From positions 98,878,074-98,942,073 of the forward strand of contig NC_089490.1 in assembly GCF_036850765.1 (NCBI RefSeq): a stretch of DNA of 64,000 nt. The letters are read 5' to 3'. Below the pieces are notes generated by a model that worked only from the letters and a program-made list of their open reading frames with translations, was not told where the DNA came from and searched no databases. Made by a program: the position numbers and the translations under genes. The stretch is from Saccopteryx bilineata (taxonomy: Eukaryota; Chordata; Mammalia; Chiroptera; Emballonuridae). Shown piece by piece: positions 23,050 through 35,194 of the stretch (position 1 is the first letter of the stretch; every line of letters starts with the position of its first letter).

Positions 23050-24580
23050 GTATTTTTAAATTTATTCTATTCTTAAACTTAGAAACTGCTTCTTCAGTTT
23101 TAAGTAGGACATTTTTCGATGTGTTTCAGTTCTGTTCTTTATTAAACAGAATGTTATCAAATGGAAGAAAAACTAGTATTTGTTCAGGTGAATTGGCAAA
23201 CTAATTGGTTTATAACATTTGAAAGTGAGAAATGGAAGGAACATACAAGTTTTCTTTTTTTATTCTTTTTTTTCTTTTTTCTAGTATACTAACCAGCACT
23301 TAAGAAAAGAATAAAAGAAGCTAGATTCTGCGTTATATAAAATAAATCCCATTGACTAAATCTGCCAGTTCATTGTCATGACAACCTTCACTGGGAGCTA
23401 ATTAGAAGTTAACTAGGACACTTGAAGAGATCAATTCTGGTGGAGAATTGGATAGGATTTCATAACCTCTATAATCTAATATATTTATATCTATCACAGT
23501 ATGGATTTTTGGTGGGTTATTAAATATAAGGGTCCAGAAAATGTGCTTTTGGTTGATATGGGGAGTAATAAATCTTGTTCTCTTTCTCATTTCCTTTTCT
23601 TTTTCTCCCCCCCCCCCCCAATCCCTATGGTCTGGAATAAGCCAAGAACTTCAGAAAACAGATAATATTAACATGTATTGGGAGGGCTACAGAACAGGTG
23701 TTCCAATCACTTCTGACTTGAAAACCTGTATGCCCTTCCTCAAAACTGAACATCAGCTCAGAATGATCAAGTTGTTTTAACCTGTCATTCTCAGCTTTAC
23801 TGGTATCTTCAGAGTACATCAGGCACTTTAAAGCTCATGAAAGATGCAAATCATCCTAGTTTTAAGACAAAAAAATACTGATACTGATATAAAAAGCTTA
23901 AAACATGTTTACCAAACCATTCAGCAAACATATAAGGAATGCCCGGATGGTACAAGGCAATTAAGATTAGTGTGTTGTCAAATTATCCCAAATATCAAAA
24001 TACTATGCAAACAGAACTACATAAAATTGGACATTGGCCTCAATTAACAAATTATTTTTGAGAAACAATTATTTGTGTATATTTTCCAGTCTTGGGAAGA
24101 TAAAGGCATACACAAATCAGTACAATTAGGTCCCTATCATGAAGAAGCTTAATTATATGAGTATGGCTAGGTACCCAGATGTCATCCATAATGAGCCAGC
24201 TGCCTGCTGGCCGTCTTTTAGCAAGCAAAGTGTGGCATTTAAAGAAACATCAGTTCTGATGATCAAAACCATTAAATACAATCTAAATCTTTATGGGATC
24301 TCTAGTAAGAACATCCAAAAGGAAATCCTTTTGGAATATGCTGCAAAACTTCTTTAAAGTGTGTGGAGTATTTTATTTCCTCCCCCCTTCCTACTCTGGC
24401 TCAGCTCTTGATTATATAGTTCAACGTAGTCTCTCTGACTTCTTCCAGTTTCCTTGTTTTCCGCATCATCTGGGTTCTACACCATACAGAAGGGTAAGGT
24501 TGTGAAATCCTTCCCTCTCAGTGGTGGAGCTGTTGATGCCAATTATTCTAATTTATTATTTTTTATATCTCATTCATATC
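23050..24580 (+). other. Intronic sequence without recognised genes
   Basis: The stretch holds a poly-T/C region at 23250-23283, a C13 run near 23607-23619 and otherwise AT-rich DNA. The ORFs at 23541-24505 have no family resemblance and no paired splice sites in the gene's phase. Confidence 0.5.
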
Positions 24581-24581
24581 G

Positions 24582-24606
24582 AGTGTGTGTGTGTGTGTGT
24601 GTGTGT

Positions 24607-24642
<36 letters not shown>

Positions 24643-24655
24643 AGGGAGAGAGAAA
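24582..24655 (+). repeat. Compound (GT)n(GA)n microsatellite
   Basis: GT units run over 24582-24606, then TTAGAG joins to an uninterrupted GA run at 24609-24638, then imperfect AGAGGGAGAGAG. This is a typical compound dinucleotide microsatellite and probably polymorphic. Confidence 0.95.
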
Positions 24656-27600
24656 GAGTTAAGCTAGACTTTGTACTTGCTTAAATAGCTCAGACAGCAT
24701 TTCATAACTAACTCCTATTAACTGAAAAGGCTATTTCGTCTTATACTCCCAAATATCTCGTGCCCTTACCATATTGTTTCAGCAATTATCTGTCAATGTG
24801 TCTCTTTCTTTCTCTTGTATTTATATTCTTTTTCTCAGGGGTCTTATTTGTCATTTTATCTTCAATATCTCTCCCAAGAAGTGAAACATAGTGCCTTTTC
24901 AATACTTGGCTGTGAAACTTCTAGTTGAAGACCTGTGGGACTCACTCATTCCGACTGAGGGGACAGCAAGAGATGAGACGTGAAGTTGTGGGATTGAATG
25001 TCATAATCAAGGGACAGTGACCCACCTATTGTGGCAGGAGTGCAGGGTTCATGGGGTGGGGATGGAGCTGAAGAGATGGCAGGACTGAGGGCTTCCTCCT
25101 CTCTGATGTCACACAGTTGCTGGGGGTCTGTCTCCCATATTCCTCCCACCAGACTATGAGCTTCTTCAGGGCTCTCCTCTGTCTTGTTCCACTCCCATTA
25201 CCACTCCAAGGCACTTAGAATGCATTTATTAGGTGGTAATAAATATATAAATAAATGGCAAGAGAACGTTGTTCTGCAGCAAAGGGTTGTAGAAAAGCAG
25301 GACAGGGTGTGTTCTGGGCTAGGAGAAGATGGGGCAGCACATGGAAGAGCATCCCATGATCCATATGACATTCACTAACAAACCTGGTGGAGGAATGAGA
25401 AAAGCAAGAATTTGGAGGTTGGAAAATAATTTAGGAAGCTTTTCCCCATATTATAGGTGAAAGATGATGAGGATTTCAACTAAGTCAATATATTGACTTT
25501 ATTATTTTTAAAGTAATTCAGAAGCCCATTCCTCATAGAGTCAAGATGCTCCTTGTTAAGGAGAAATGGCAGAGGTTGAGCAGGGGTCATTCTGTGTCCT
25601 CCCAGACTCCTTGCCAACCACAGCGCTCCTCCAGCTGCTCTGATGGGATGGGTGAGCTCTGCGCTTTCCCGTCCTTGTTTCGGTGGTAGCAAGAGCTTGT
25701 GAGGTGTCTCAGCCGATTTCTGATGTGTGTATGTGGTTGAACTTCGATAATGTCAAAGAAACTTGTTGAGGTCAAAATTTCTGTTTGATAAATGTTGCAA
25801 CGACCAGTGAAAGGCATTGATCAGGTGACATTGCTGTCCATCTGTTATGGGAAATGATTACTGATATAGACAGTGTCATTTTGCTTGGTAGGTCTTGATG
25901 AAATTATGACACTAACCTATCGTGGTTGTTATTGAAACCTTTTATATAGAAAGAAAATATACTTTAAGCAGTCCTAAAACCTCAATTAGAAATGCAGAAA
26001 GATAGATAATGAGAGAAGTATAGAAGTAGATATGTATTCTTCTCTGTCTAGTAGAATGAACCAAAAACCTGGAAAAGTCATCAGAAGAAACTGGTATACT
26101 CTGATGGCTGTTTGATCCTGCCTGCCCTACATCCTCCTTGGTCCCATTGAGGCCGACCCGCCATTAGCCATGATCACTTCCTGCTCAAGCAATTTGGGTA
26201 GTCTTCTATCTGATTTCTCTTTCTCTTGTCTCTTTCAGTCCAATTTACTCTTTTGTGTGTGTGTATAAGAACATTTAAGTTCACACTTAAGTCTCACTTC
26301 TTGGTTATAATAGTCCTTCCAGTTCACCTTTAAATTGTGACCAGAATTACCTTTTCTTCTTCTTCTTTTTTTAAAAAATTTTTTAGTGAGAGGAGAGGAG
26401 GTGGAGACATATTCCCATATGTGCCCCAACCAGGATCCACTGAACAAGCCCACTAGGGGACAATGCTCTACCCATCCAGGGCCCTTGCTTCATAGCAACT
26501 GGAGCCATTTCTTATTTATTTTTTTATTACATTTTTAAAATTAATTTTAATGGGGTAACATTGATAAATCAGGGTATATATGTTCAGAGAAAACATCTCC
26601 AGATTATTCTGACATTTGATTATGTTACATACCCCTCACCCAAAGTCAAATTGTCTTCTGTCACCTTCTATCATCTGGTTTTCTTTGTGCCCCTCCCCTC
26701 CCCCAACCCCCTCCTTCTCCTTCTTCCCCCCTTTCTCCCCCCTCCCCAGTTACTGTCACATTCTTGCCCATGTCTCTGAGTCTCATTTTTATGTCCCATC
26801 TATGTACGGAATCATATAGTTCTTAGTTTTTTCTGATTTACTTATTTCACTCCGTATAATGTTATCAAGGTCCATCCATGTTATTGTAAATGATCCAATG
26901 TCATAATTTCTTATGGCTGAGTAGTATTCCATAGTATATATGTACCAAAGCTTTTTAATCCACTCGTCCTCTGATGGACACTTGGGCTGTTTCCAGATCT
27001 TCACTATTGTGAACAATGCTGCCATAAACACGGGGGAATAGTGCTATGGTGTTCTTAGGGTATATTCATAAAAGTGGGATAGCTGGGTCAAAAGGCAGTT
27101 CGATTTTTAATTTTTTGAGGAATCTTCATACTGTTTATCACAGTGGCTGCACCACTCTGCATTCCCACCAGCCATGCAAAAGGGTTCCCTTTTCTCCACA
27201 TCCTCGCCAGCACTTATTCTGTATTGTTTTGTTGATGAGCGCCATTCTGACAGGTGTGAGGTGATATCTCATTGTGGTTTTAATTTGCATTTCTCTAATG
27301 ATTAGTGATGTTGAGCATTTTTTCATATGCCTATTGGCCATCTGTATGTCCTCTTTGGAGAAGTGTCTATTCATTTCTTTTACCCATTTTTGATTGGATT
27401 GTTTGTCTTCCTGGTATTGAGTTTTAATAGTTCTTTATAAATTTTGGTTATTAACCCCTTATCAGACGCATTGTCAAATATGTTCTCCCATTGTGTAGTT
27501 TGTCTTTTTATTCTGTTCTTATTGTCTTTAGCTGTGCAAAAGCTTTTTAGTTTGATATAGTTTTATTTGTTTATCCTGTCTTTTATTTCACTTGCCCGTG

Positions 27601-28725
27601 GAGATAAATCAGCAAATATATTGCTGCGAGAGATGTCGGAGAGTTTACTGCCTATGTTATCTTCTAAGATGCTTATGGTTTCACGGCTTACATTTAAGTC
27701 TTTTATCAATTTTGAGTTTATTTTTGTGAATGGTGTAAGTTGGTGGTCTAGTTTCATTTTTTTGCAGGTAGATGTCCAATTTTCCCAACACCATTTATTA
27801 AAAAGGCTGTCTTTACTCCATTGTATGCTCTTATGTCCTTTGTCAAATATCAGTTGTCCATAAAGCTGTGGGTTTATTTCTGAGTTCTCTATTCTGTTCC
27901 AGTGATCTATATGCCTGTTCTTATGCCAGTACCAGGCTGTTTTGAGTACAATGGCCTTGTACTATAACTTGATATCGGAAAGTGTGATACCTCCCACTTT
28001 ATTCTTCCTTTTCAAGATTGCTGAGGCTATTCGTGTTCTTTTTTGGTTCTGTATAAATTTTTGGAATATGTATTCTATATCTTTGAAGTATGTCATTGGT
28101 ATTTTAATTGGTATTGCATTGAATTTATAAATTGCTTTGGGTAATATAGACATTTTAATGATGTTTATTCTTCCTAACCATGAGCATGATATATATGCTT
28201 CCACTTGTTTGTATCTTCCTTGATTTCTTTTATCAATGTTTTATAATTTTCCGAGTACAAGTCTTTAATCTCCTTGGTTAAATTTACTTCTAGGTACTTT
28301 ATTTTTTTGGTTGCAATAGTAAAGGGGATTGTTTCCTTAATTTCTCTTTCAGACAGTTCATTGTTGGTGTATGAAAATGCCTCTGATTTTCTTAGTATGA
28401 ATTTTATATCCTGCCACCTTTCTGAATTCATTTATCAGGTTTAATAGTTTTTTGACTGAGACTTTAGGGTTTTCTATATATAATATCATATCATCTGCAA
28501 ATAATTATAGTTTTACTTCTTCTTTTCAAATTTAGATGCCTTTTATTTCTTCTTCTTGTCCTATTGCTGTGGCTTGGACTTCCAGGACTATGTTGAATAA
28601 GAGTGGTGAAAGGGGGCATCCCTGCCTTGTTCCTAATCTTAAGAGGATTGCTTTTAATTTTTGCCTATTGAGTATGATGTTTCCTATGGGTTTGTCATAG
28701 ATGGCCTTTATGATGTTGAGATATG

Positions 28726-28801
28726 TTTCCTGTATTCCCACTTTGCTGAGAGTTTGGATCATGTTCCCTGTATTCCCACTTTGCTGAGAGTTTGGATCAT
28801 G
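28726..28801 (-). repeat. 38-bp tandem duplication in L1 reverse-transcriptase region
   Basis: Units 28726-28763 and 28764-28801 differ only at TTTCC versus TTCCC near the start. Each encodes the antisense of [11 protein letters not shown]. The +38 bp shifts the ORF2 frame between the RT blocks. Confidence 0.95.
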
Positions 28802-29828
28802 AATGGGTGCTGGATTTTATCAAATGCTTTTTCTGCATTTATTGAAATTATCATGTGGTTTTTCTCCTTCCTTTTGTTTACGTGATGAATCACATTGATT
28901 GATTTGTGAATATTGTACCAGCCTTGCCTCCCCAGAATAAATCCCACTTGAACATGATATATGATATTTTTCATATATTGCTGGATCCGGTTAGCTAATA
29001 TTTTGTTGAGGATTTTAGCATCTAGATTCATCAGGGGTATTGGCCTATAATTTTCTTTCTTTGTGTTGTCTTTGCCTGGTTTTGGAATCAGAATTATGCT
29101 CGCCTCATAAAAGGAGTTTTGAAATAGCTCGAGAAGGATAGGAGTTAGTTCTTGTTTAAACATTTGGTAGAATTCACTTGGGAAACCATTGGGCCCAGGA
29201 CTTTTCTTTGTTGGGAGTTTTCTGATAACTGTTTCAATCTCATTTGTTGTAATCTGTCTGTTTAGGTTTTCTGATTCTTCCAGATTGATTTTTGGAAGAT
29301 TGTATGTTTCAAGGAATTTGTCCATTTCATCTAGGTTGTCTAGTTTTTAGGCATACAGTTCTTCATAGTATTTTCATACCATATTTTGTATTTCTGTTGT
29401 GTCAGTTGTTATTTCTCCACTCTCATTTCTAATTTTATTTATTTAGTCCTCTCTCTTTTTTTCTTGGTGAGTCTGGTTAAAGGTTCATCAATCTTGTTTA
29501 CCTTTTCAAAGAACCAGCTTTTGGTTTCATTGAACCTCTGTATTGTTTCTTTAGCCTCTGTGTCATTTATTACTGCTCTGATCTTTATTATTTCCTTCCT
29601 TCTACTAGCTCTGGGCTTTACTTGCTGTTCTTTTTCTAGTTCTTTTAGATGCAGGATCAAGTTGTTTCTTTGAGCTTTTTCTAGCTTCATAAGGTATACC
29701 TGTAATGTGATAAACTTTCCTCTCAGGACTGGTTTTGCTGTGTCCCATAAATTTTGAGTTGATGTATAATCGTTATCATTTGTTTCTAGGAATTTTTTAA
29801 TTTCTTCTTTGATCTCATTGTTAACCCA

Positions 29829-29894
29829 TTTGTTATTTAATAACATGCTATTTGTTATTAAATAACATGCTATTTGTTATTTAATAACATGCTA
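29829..29894 (-). repeat. Three tandem 22-bp units inside L1 ORF2
   Basis: Three consecutive 22-bp units start at 29829, 29851 and 29873; unit 2 differs at one base (TTA to TAA). Each contains the palindrome GTTATTTAATAAC or its variant. The other L1 in the window has a single copy of this region (ORF2 LLKNEWV), so the expansion is specific to this copy. It adds 44 bp and shifts the frame. Confidence 0.95.
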
Positions 29895-30851
29895 TAAGTG
29901 TTTAAGTATTTTTCAGTTTTTCTGTTGTAGTTGATTTCTAGTTTCATGCCATTGTGATCAGAGAAAGTGCTTGATATGATTTCAATCTTCTTAAATTTGT
30001 TGAGGCCGTTTTTGTGCCCCAACATGTGGTCTATCCTAGAGAATGTACCATGAGAACTTGAAAAGAATGTATATTCTGCTGCTTTAGGGTGAAAGGTTCT
30101 GAAGATATCTATTAAATCAAGTTGATCTAGTCTGTCCTTTAAGTCAGCTGTTTCTTTGTTAATTCTCTTTCTTGAGGATCTATCTAGTGATGTTAGTGGG
30201 GTATTGAAATCACCTACTATTATAGTATTGCTGTTGATCTCACCCTTTATATCCATCAAGGTCTGCTTTATATATTTAGGTGCTCCTATATTAGGTGCGT
30301 AGATATTTATAACGGTTATCTCTTCCTGTTGGATTGTTCCCTTTATCATTATGTAGTGACCTTCTTTATCTCTTACTATAGCCTTTGTTTTAAAGTCCAT
30401 TTTGTCTGATATAAGTATTGGTACCCCAGCTTTTTTTTCATTTCCATTTGCATGAAATATTTTTTTTCATCCTTTTATCTTCAGTCTATCTGCATCTTTT
30501 GTTTTAAGGCGTGTCTCTTGTAGACAGCATATGTATGGGTCCTGTTTTCTTATCCACGCAGCTACCCTATGTCTTTTGATCGGATCATTTAATCCATTTA
30601 CATTTAAGGTTATTATTGATATGTAATTGTTTATTGCCATTTTATTCTTTAAAACTGTATTCCTCTTTTGCTATATTCTTTTTCTCCTTTGATCTGTTTA
30701 CAACAGGACCCTTAGCATTTCTTGCAGCTTGTTTGGTTGTAGTGAATTTCTTGAGTTTTTTTTTTGTCTGGAAAGCTTTTTATTTCTCCTTCAGTTTTAA
30801 ACGATAGCCTTGCTGGATAAAGTAGTCTTGGTTGTAGGGTCTTGTTCTGCA

Positions 30852-31816
30852 TTACTTTGAATATTTCTTGCCATTCCCTTCTAGCCTCAAGTTTTCTGTT
30901 GAGAAGTCAGATGTCATCATTATGGGGGCTCCTTTGTAGGTGATGGCCTTTATTTCTCTAACAGCTTTTACTATTTTCTCTTTATCACTTAGCTTTGGAA
31001 TTTTAATTATGATGTGTCTTGGTGTAGATTTCTTTGGGTTTTTCTTTAATGAAGTTCTCTGTGCTTCTTGAACTTGTGAGAGTTTTTCCTGCATTAATTT
31101 AGGAAAGTTTTCAGCTATGATATGATTGAACAAAGTCTCTATTCCTTGTTCTTTCTCTTCTTCTTTAGGAACCCCTATATACAGATATTATTTCTCTTCA
31201 TGTTGTCACAGAGCTCTCTAAGAGTTTCCTCAGACTTTTTGAGTCTCTTTTCTTTTTTCTGCTCTGCTTCCATGCCTTTGTTCAAGTTGTCCTTCAACTT
31301 GCTGATTCAATCCTCAGCTTCATCCATCCTGTTTTTAATTCCTTCCATTGTGGTATTCATTTCTGATATTGTATTTGTCATCTCTGACTGATTCTTTTTT
31401 AATATTTCAATATGCTTTTTTATACTTGCTATTTCTTTATTTAGGTGTTTGTAATTACCATCCATTGTTGTTCTAAGATCCCTAAGCATCCTTACAATCA
31501 TTATTTTAAAGTCTGCATCCAGCAGTTTGGTTATTTTCATATGACTTAGTTTATTTTCTGGAGGTTTCTCTTGTGGTTTCATTTGGATTGCACTTCTCTG
31601 TCTTCTCATTATGTCTGTGTGTTTGGGTGTATTGTTTGTTGAGCTGGTTGAGTCTGGCCTTGATGTTGTCTGCCTCCAGTTTTCAGTTGTGTTATTTCTG
31701 GGTCTTCTTGGGTTGCCGTCAGCTGTTATTTGTAATCCACTTTTGGATTTGACCTTTCTAGTAGAGAGGCTTTGAAGTCTTAATTTGTTTGTTTTCTTCT
31801 CAGTTTTCTTAAACAC
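30852..31816 (-). pseudogene. L1 ORF1 pseudogene
   Basis: Two main open pieces remain. 31816-31307 has a basic N-terminal part followed by a coiled-coil-like segment (KEIASIKKHIEILKKNQSEM). 31133-30852 has the C-terminal RNA-binding region (RHIIIKIPKLSDKEKIVKAV). A frame break lies between about 31307 and 31133. ORF1 proteins are the trimeric RNA chaperones of L1 ribonucleoprotein particles; this copy cannot encode one. Confidence 0.8.
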
Positions 31817-32849
31817 CTGGTAGTCTTGTTTACTTATCTCATCAGGGAGCTTATTTAAAACTATATCCAGGAATGTGGTGGGTGTAACCTGAGACTCTGA
31901 AGGCCTGATCTGCCAGTTACTCTCTCTGTGGGCAGGGTGTTTTCTCAGCTTCAGTAGAAGGAGGTGTATCTCAGATCTCCATGGAGACCTGAGTTACTGC
32001 CCCTCCTCCCCACTTCTTGTTTTCAGCTGTGTCTTGTTGCGCTCATTGGAGCTGGAGAGATATCTTGAGATGGGTGACCCGGAACCACTTTAGTCTTGTG
32101 TTATGTGGAAGGATCAACCCCTGCCCCAGCTATGGTCGCCTCCAGCACTGGATGAGTCAGCTTCTCAGGTCGTCCCCTGCATTCCTCTGCCCATCACCGT
32201 CTGTCTCTCTCTCCCCCTTTTTCTTTTGGAAGATAAGCCAGCACTTTCAAAACACCTCTTTCCAGGTCCCCAGGCAAGTGGCTGTGAGCGGTATTTTCTA
32301 CTATTTTCCTTGGAAATGAGAGCCCTTCTGGGCTCTCAGCCTCACCCCCCCCCCTCTATTCCTGTAAGCAGGAGAGACCCACTGCTCCTCGGCACTCCCT
32401 ACCAGGCTTGGTGTGGCTTTTTCTTTGCTCTTTGGTTTTTGAGAGCTGTTCTTATAGTCCAGAGTTGATTTTTCATGCTGATTATCCCTAAATTAATTTG
32501 TAATCCAGTTTGGTGGTGTGAACTGGGAGTCTGTGCATCTGCCTACTTCACTGCCATCTTGGATCCTTATTCTGGAGCCATTTTTTAATACCTGAATTGA
32601 AGGCCATGGAGCCATTCTCAGTACCTGGGCCAACTTGTTCTAATTGAGCCTTGGCTGCAGGAAGGGAGGAGAAGAGATAGTGAGAGAAGTAAAGGGAGGT
32701 TGGGGAGAGAAGCAAATGGTCGCTTCTCCTGTGTGCCTGACTGGGATTTGAACCTGGGATATCCACATTCCAGGCTGATGCTGTACCACTGAGTCAGCTG
32801 GCCAGGGCCTGGAATTACCTTTTTCAAGCAAGCAGATCATTATTCCCTC

Positions 32850-33330
32850 AGTCTAGTGCCTCTCAATTTCCTATGTGACAAAATCCAGATTCCTTTATTT
32901 TACCCATTCTGGTATGAGTCTGCCTCTCCAGCCTTATTTCTCAGCACTTTCACTGCCATGCTACCTATACCAGCCCACAGGAAAAATCACATCAGAACCC
33001 TTACCTGGCTTCCTCCACCCAGAATGCTCTTGTCCCCATTCTCAGCCAACTAAAATCCTACTACCCTGTCATCTCTCGGTTCACATCACCCATTTGCCAG
33101 GAAGCCTCCCCTGTTCATCGTGCTTGTTCTTACTCCCTCCCAACCCTATGCCCGTGTATCATGTCATACCAACACATGTTTTGACCACATTCTACTTGGT
33201 AGGTTATTTCGTTGCATCTGTTTTTCTCAGTTATTGTGAACTTTGGGAGAATTAGGACTGTTTCTACATCTTTGTGTTTCATAGCACCAAAGATAATGCC
33301 TTAAATATATTTGTTAAATTGAATTAAATT
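32850..33330 (+). mobile_element. LINE-2 (L2) 3' fragment
   Basis: A series of L2 3'-end landmarks in order: GTCTGCCTCTCCAGCCTTATTTCTCAGCACTTTCACTGCC, then GAATGCTCTTGTCCCC, CCAGGAAGCCTCCCCTG, and a late GCACCAAAGATAATGCC end. This is an old element. The ORFs here (32856-33255) are residual. Confidence 0.65.
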
Positions 33331-34526
33331 AGCTATAGCTTTGGCTTTCTAAAATTTGATCTCTGCTATGCTTATACATTTATTAAAGCTTGGGTATAAT
33401 ATGGTTTGGGGCTGTGAGCTCAATTTTTTTGCTTTTTTATTTTCAGGTTTTAACCTGCAGTGGTCAGTTGTAATGTAAGAATTCATGTACTTTTACATTT
33501 TAATATTTCTGAATGCTGCTACATTTATATATTAATAATATCATAAAAGCAAGTTATTGCTGCCTTCAGGGATGGATTCTGTCAACACTGTGCAGCAGGC
33601 ATAGCCTTTCTCTGATAATCTAGTATGACTCTTAATTGCAAGCAAAGAACACCTACTGCACTAGCTGGAGTAGGATAGGTTTGATGGGAGGTTGTATTCA
33701 GCTGGGTCCAGTAAGTAAGTGCATGCAGAGCCAAGGACTAGAAACAATGCACAGTGGACCTCACAGAAGATAGAGAGTCAGAAGTCACAACTGTGCACAG
33801 TACCACAGGGGGTGTAAGTTCTTTCTCATCTCTGTTTCTTCCTCTTACTCATCTGATGTCTGGTACATTAGTTGCCTTCTCCAGCTCCATATCAAGACCT
33901 TTCAGCTCATGAGGCCAGTACTGACTACAGCTTTCTTCTGCTGTCTTCCTTATGTGACATTATAATGGTAGAAATTCTGACCGATTCAACCCTGTGTGTG
34001 GGTAAATCCCTCATGGATCAAATTTGTACACAAACACATAGCTCCATCCACACGGTAGGGTTTGTGGCAGTGTCATAGACAACATATGATATTAACTCTC
34101 GCTTCCTATTCATTTACTCTTTCCTTTTCTTTCCCAATTCCCAACCATTCTTCTCTGCTTAAACCCATTTCCAGACTCTCTTCCAGGACTCTCTTCTGAA
34201 AAGTTATGTTTCAAAATCTTATTTTGATGTGAATGACTTTACTTGTTATTCTTCTATAACATGAATTTTAACAGTGAATGTGTAGGGGAAAAATCCTAAA
34301 ACTATATTATTTTTAATTAAATCTTATTTTTTGTGACCATCTTGTACTTTTCAAATAACCCTAATTACTTAAGGGAGTGTGACCTCTGGATCCCTCTAAA
34401 TCTCAACCTGAAAACTGGACTAGGGTGATCATGCCAGGAAGCACAAATGAAAGAGTTTATATCAATAATTGAAATATCAAATATCTTAACAATAGGATCA
34501 ACCTTACTACATTTTTTTATTTCCAG
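33330..34526 (+). other. Intronic sequence before exon 6
   Basis: AT-rich flanks and a middle part (33600-33830) with the look of an old repeat that I cannot assign. I see no exon before the exon 6 acceptor. Confidence 0.5.
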
Positions 34527-34601
34527 AACATGATTATTGAATGTTGCTCTGAAATAATAAGTCTATTTTTGCCTGATAAAGAAACATCAAAACTATCTGA
34601 G
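34527..34601 (+). CDS. CFAP54: Exon 6 of the tentative CFAP54 gene
   Basis: Acceptor TTTATTTCCAG ends at 34526 and donor GTATGT begins at 34602. It is exactly 25 codons, phase 0 at both ends, reading NMIIECCSEIISLFLPDKET then SKLSE. It joins the acidic end of exon 5 without a break. The helix-like hydrophobic half with two adjacent cysteines is followed by a polar tail. This is the last exon I can support; at least 29 kb of intron follows, so the C-terminal part of the gene lies beyond the window. Confidence 0.75.
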
Positions 34602-35194
34602 GTATGTATCTTTTTTAAAACTATATTTGTTTCACTCACAAGTATTACTGTTGCTATGGGAATGGAAATACAAAAACATCTATTATGAAAGTATCAAGGG
34701 CTTAACCCTTCTTAATTAATGTGGAAGAGTGTTGAATTTATAAGAGCATGTTATTTTGTTTAAAAATATTCTTTTTAAAAAAATCAACTAGTACATAAAA
34801 TTATCAAGAGAATAATGTTAAAGTCCTTTCAAATCCACCATTCATAGAATAACCTTTATTAACATTTTGGAGAATATGTTGTATATATAAACTTTAGAAT
34901 CTTTACATCAATGGTATTGTACTGTACATGCACTCCAAATAATTTACTTTTTTCATTTAATAATGTTGTAGATATATTTTTATGTGAAAAGTTTACCTTG
35001 TTTTAGTCAATGCCTGCATAATAGTCCCTTTTATGTATTTTTTATGTATTTGTTGTCTTAGGTTTTATTTGTGTAACTAGATTTTATTCATTAATCTTGA
35101 GAGTGATGCATTGTAGAATATACATATTTCACCCTTTTGCATTATCTTCTCAGAGTTAATTCTTAAGAATAAGATTTTGGAGTAAAAAGTATAA

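Larger units (their letters stand above)
26789..30640 (-). pseudogene. L1 ORF2 pseudogene (endonuclease and reverse transcriptase)
   Basis: The ATG at 30640 is followed by MAINNY, the usual ORF2 start. Endonuclease motifs survive in 30400-29870 (INIYAPN, GDFNTPL, SRIDHMLGH, SDHNGMKLE). Reverse-transcriptase blocks survive in 29325-28532 ([41 protein letters not shown]), and C-terminal blocks in 28431-26789 ([18 protein letters not shown]). The frame is broken many times, including by a 3 x 22-bp repeat (29829-29894) and a 38-bp tandem duplication (28726-28801). Catalytic function is lost. Confidence 0.9.
26515..32571 (-). mobile_element. Full-length LINE-1 (about 6.06 kb), inactivated
   Basis: The 5' end lies at the right (on the minus strand: AATAAGGATCCAAGATGGCAG). 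It is followed by a 5' UTR, ORF1, ORF2 and a 3' UTR with a G-rich tract, ending at the left in an A/T-rich tail. The flanking duplication CTGGAGCCATTTCTTA (26499-26514) and CTGGAGCCATTTTTTA (32572-32587) has one mismatch, so the copy is full-length and fairly recent. Both ORFs are broken by frameshifts, stops and internal tandem duplications, so it should be immobile. Confidence 0.92.
26356..32811 (-). mobile_element. Old tRNA-derived SINE split by a full-length L1
   Basis: The minus-strand SINE has its 3' part at 26356-26514 (GTGAGAGGAGAGGAGGTGGAG ... CTAGGGGACAATGCTCTACCC) and its 5' part at 32572-32811 (GAAGGCCATGGAGCC ... GTCAGCTGGCCAGGGCC). The outer edges carry the SINE's own duplication, GAATTACCTTTT, at 26344 and 32812. 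The L1 at 26515-32571 interrupts it, so the two halves are one insertion event. Confidence 0.9.
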
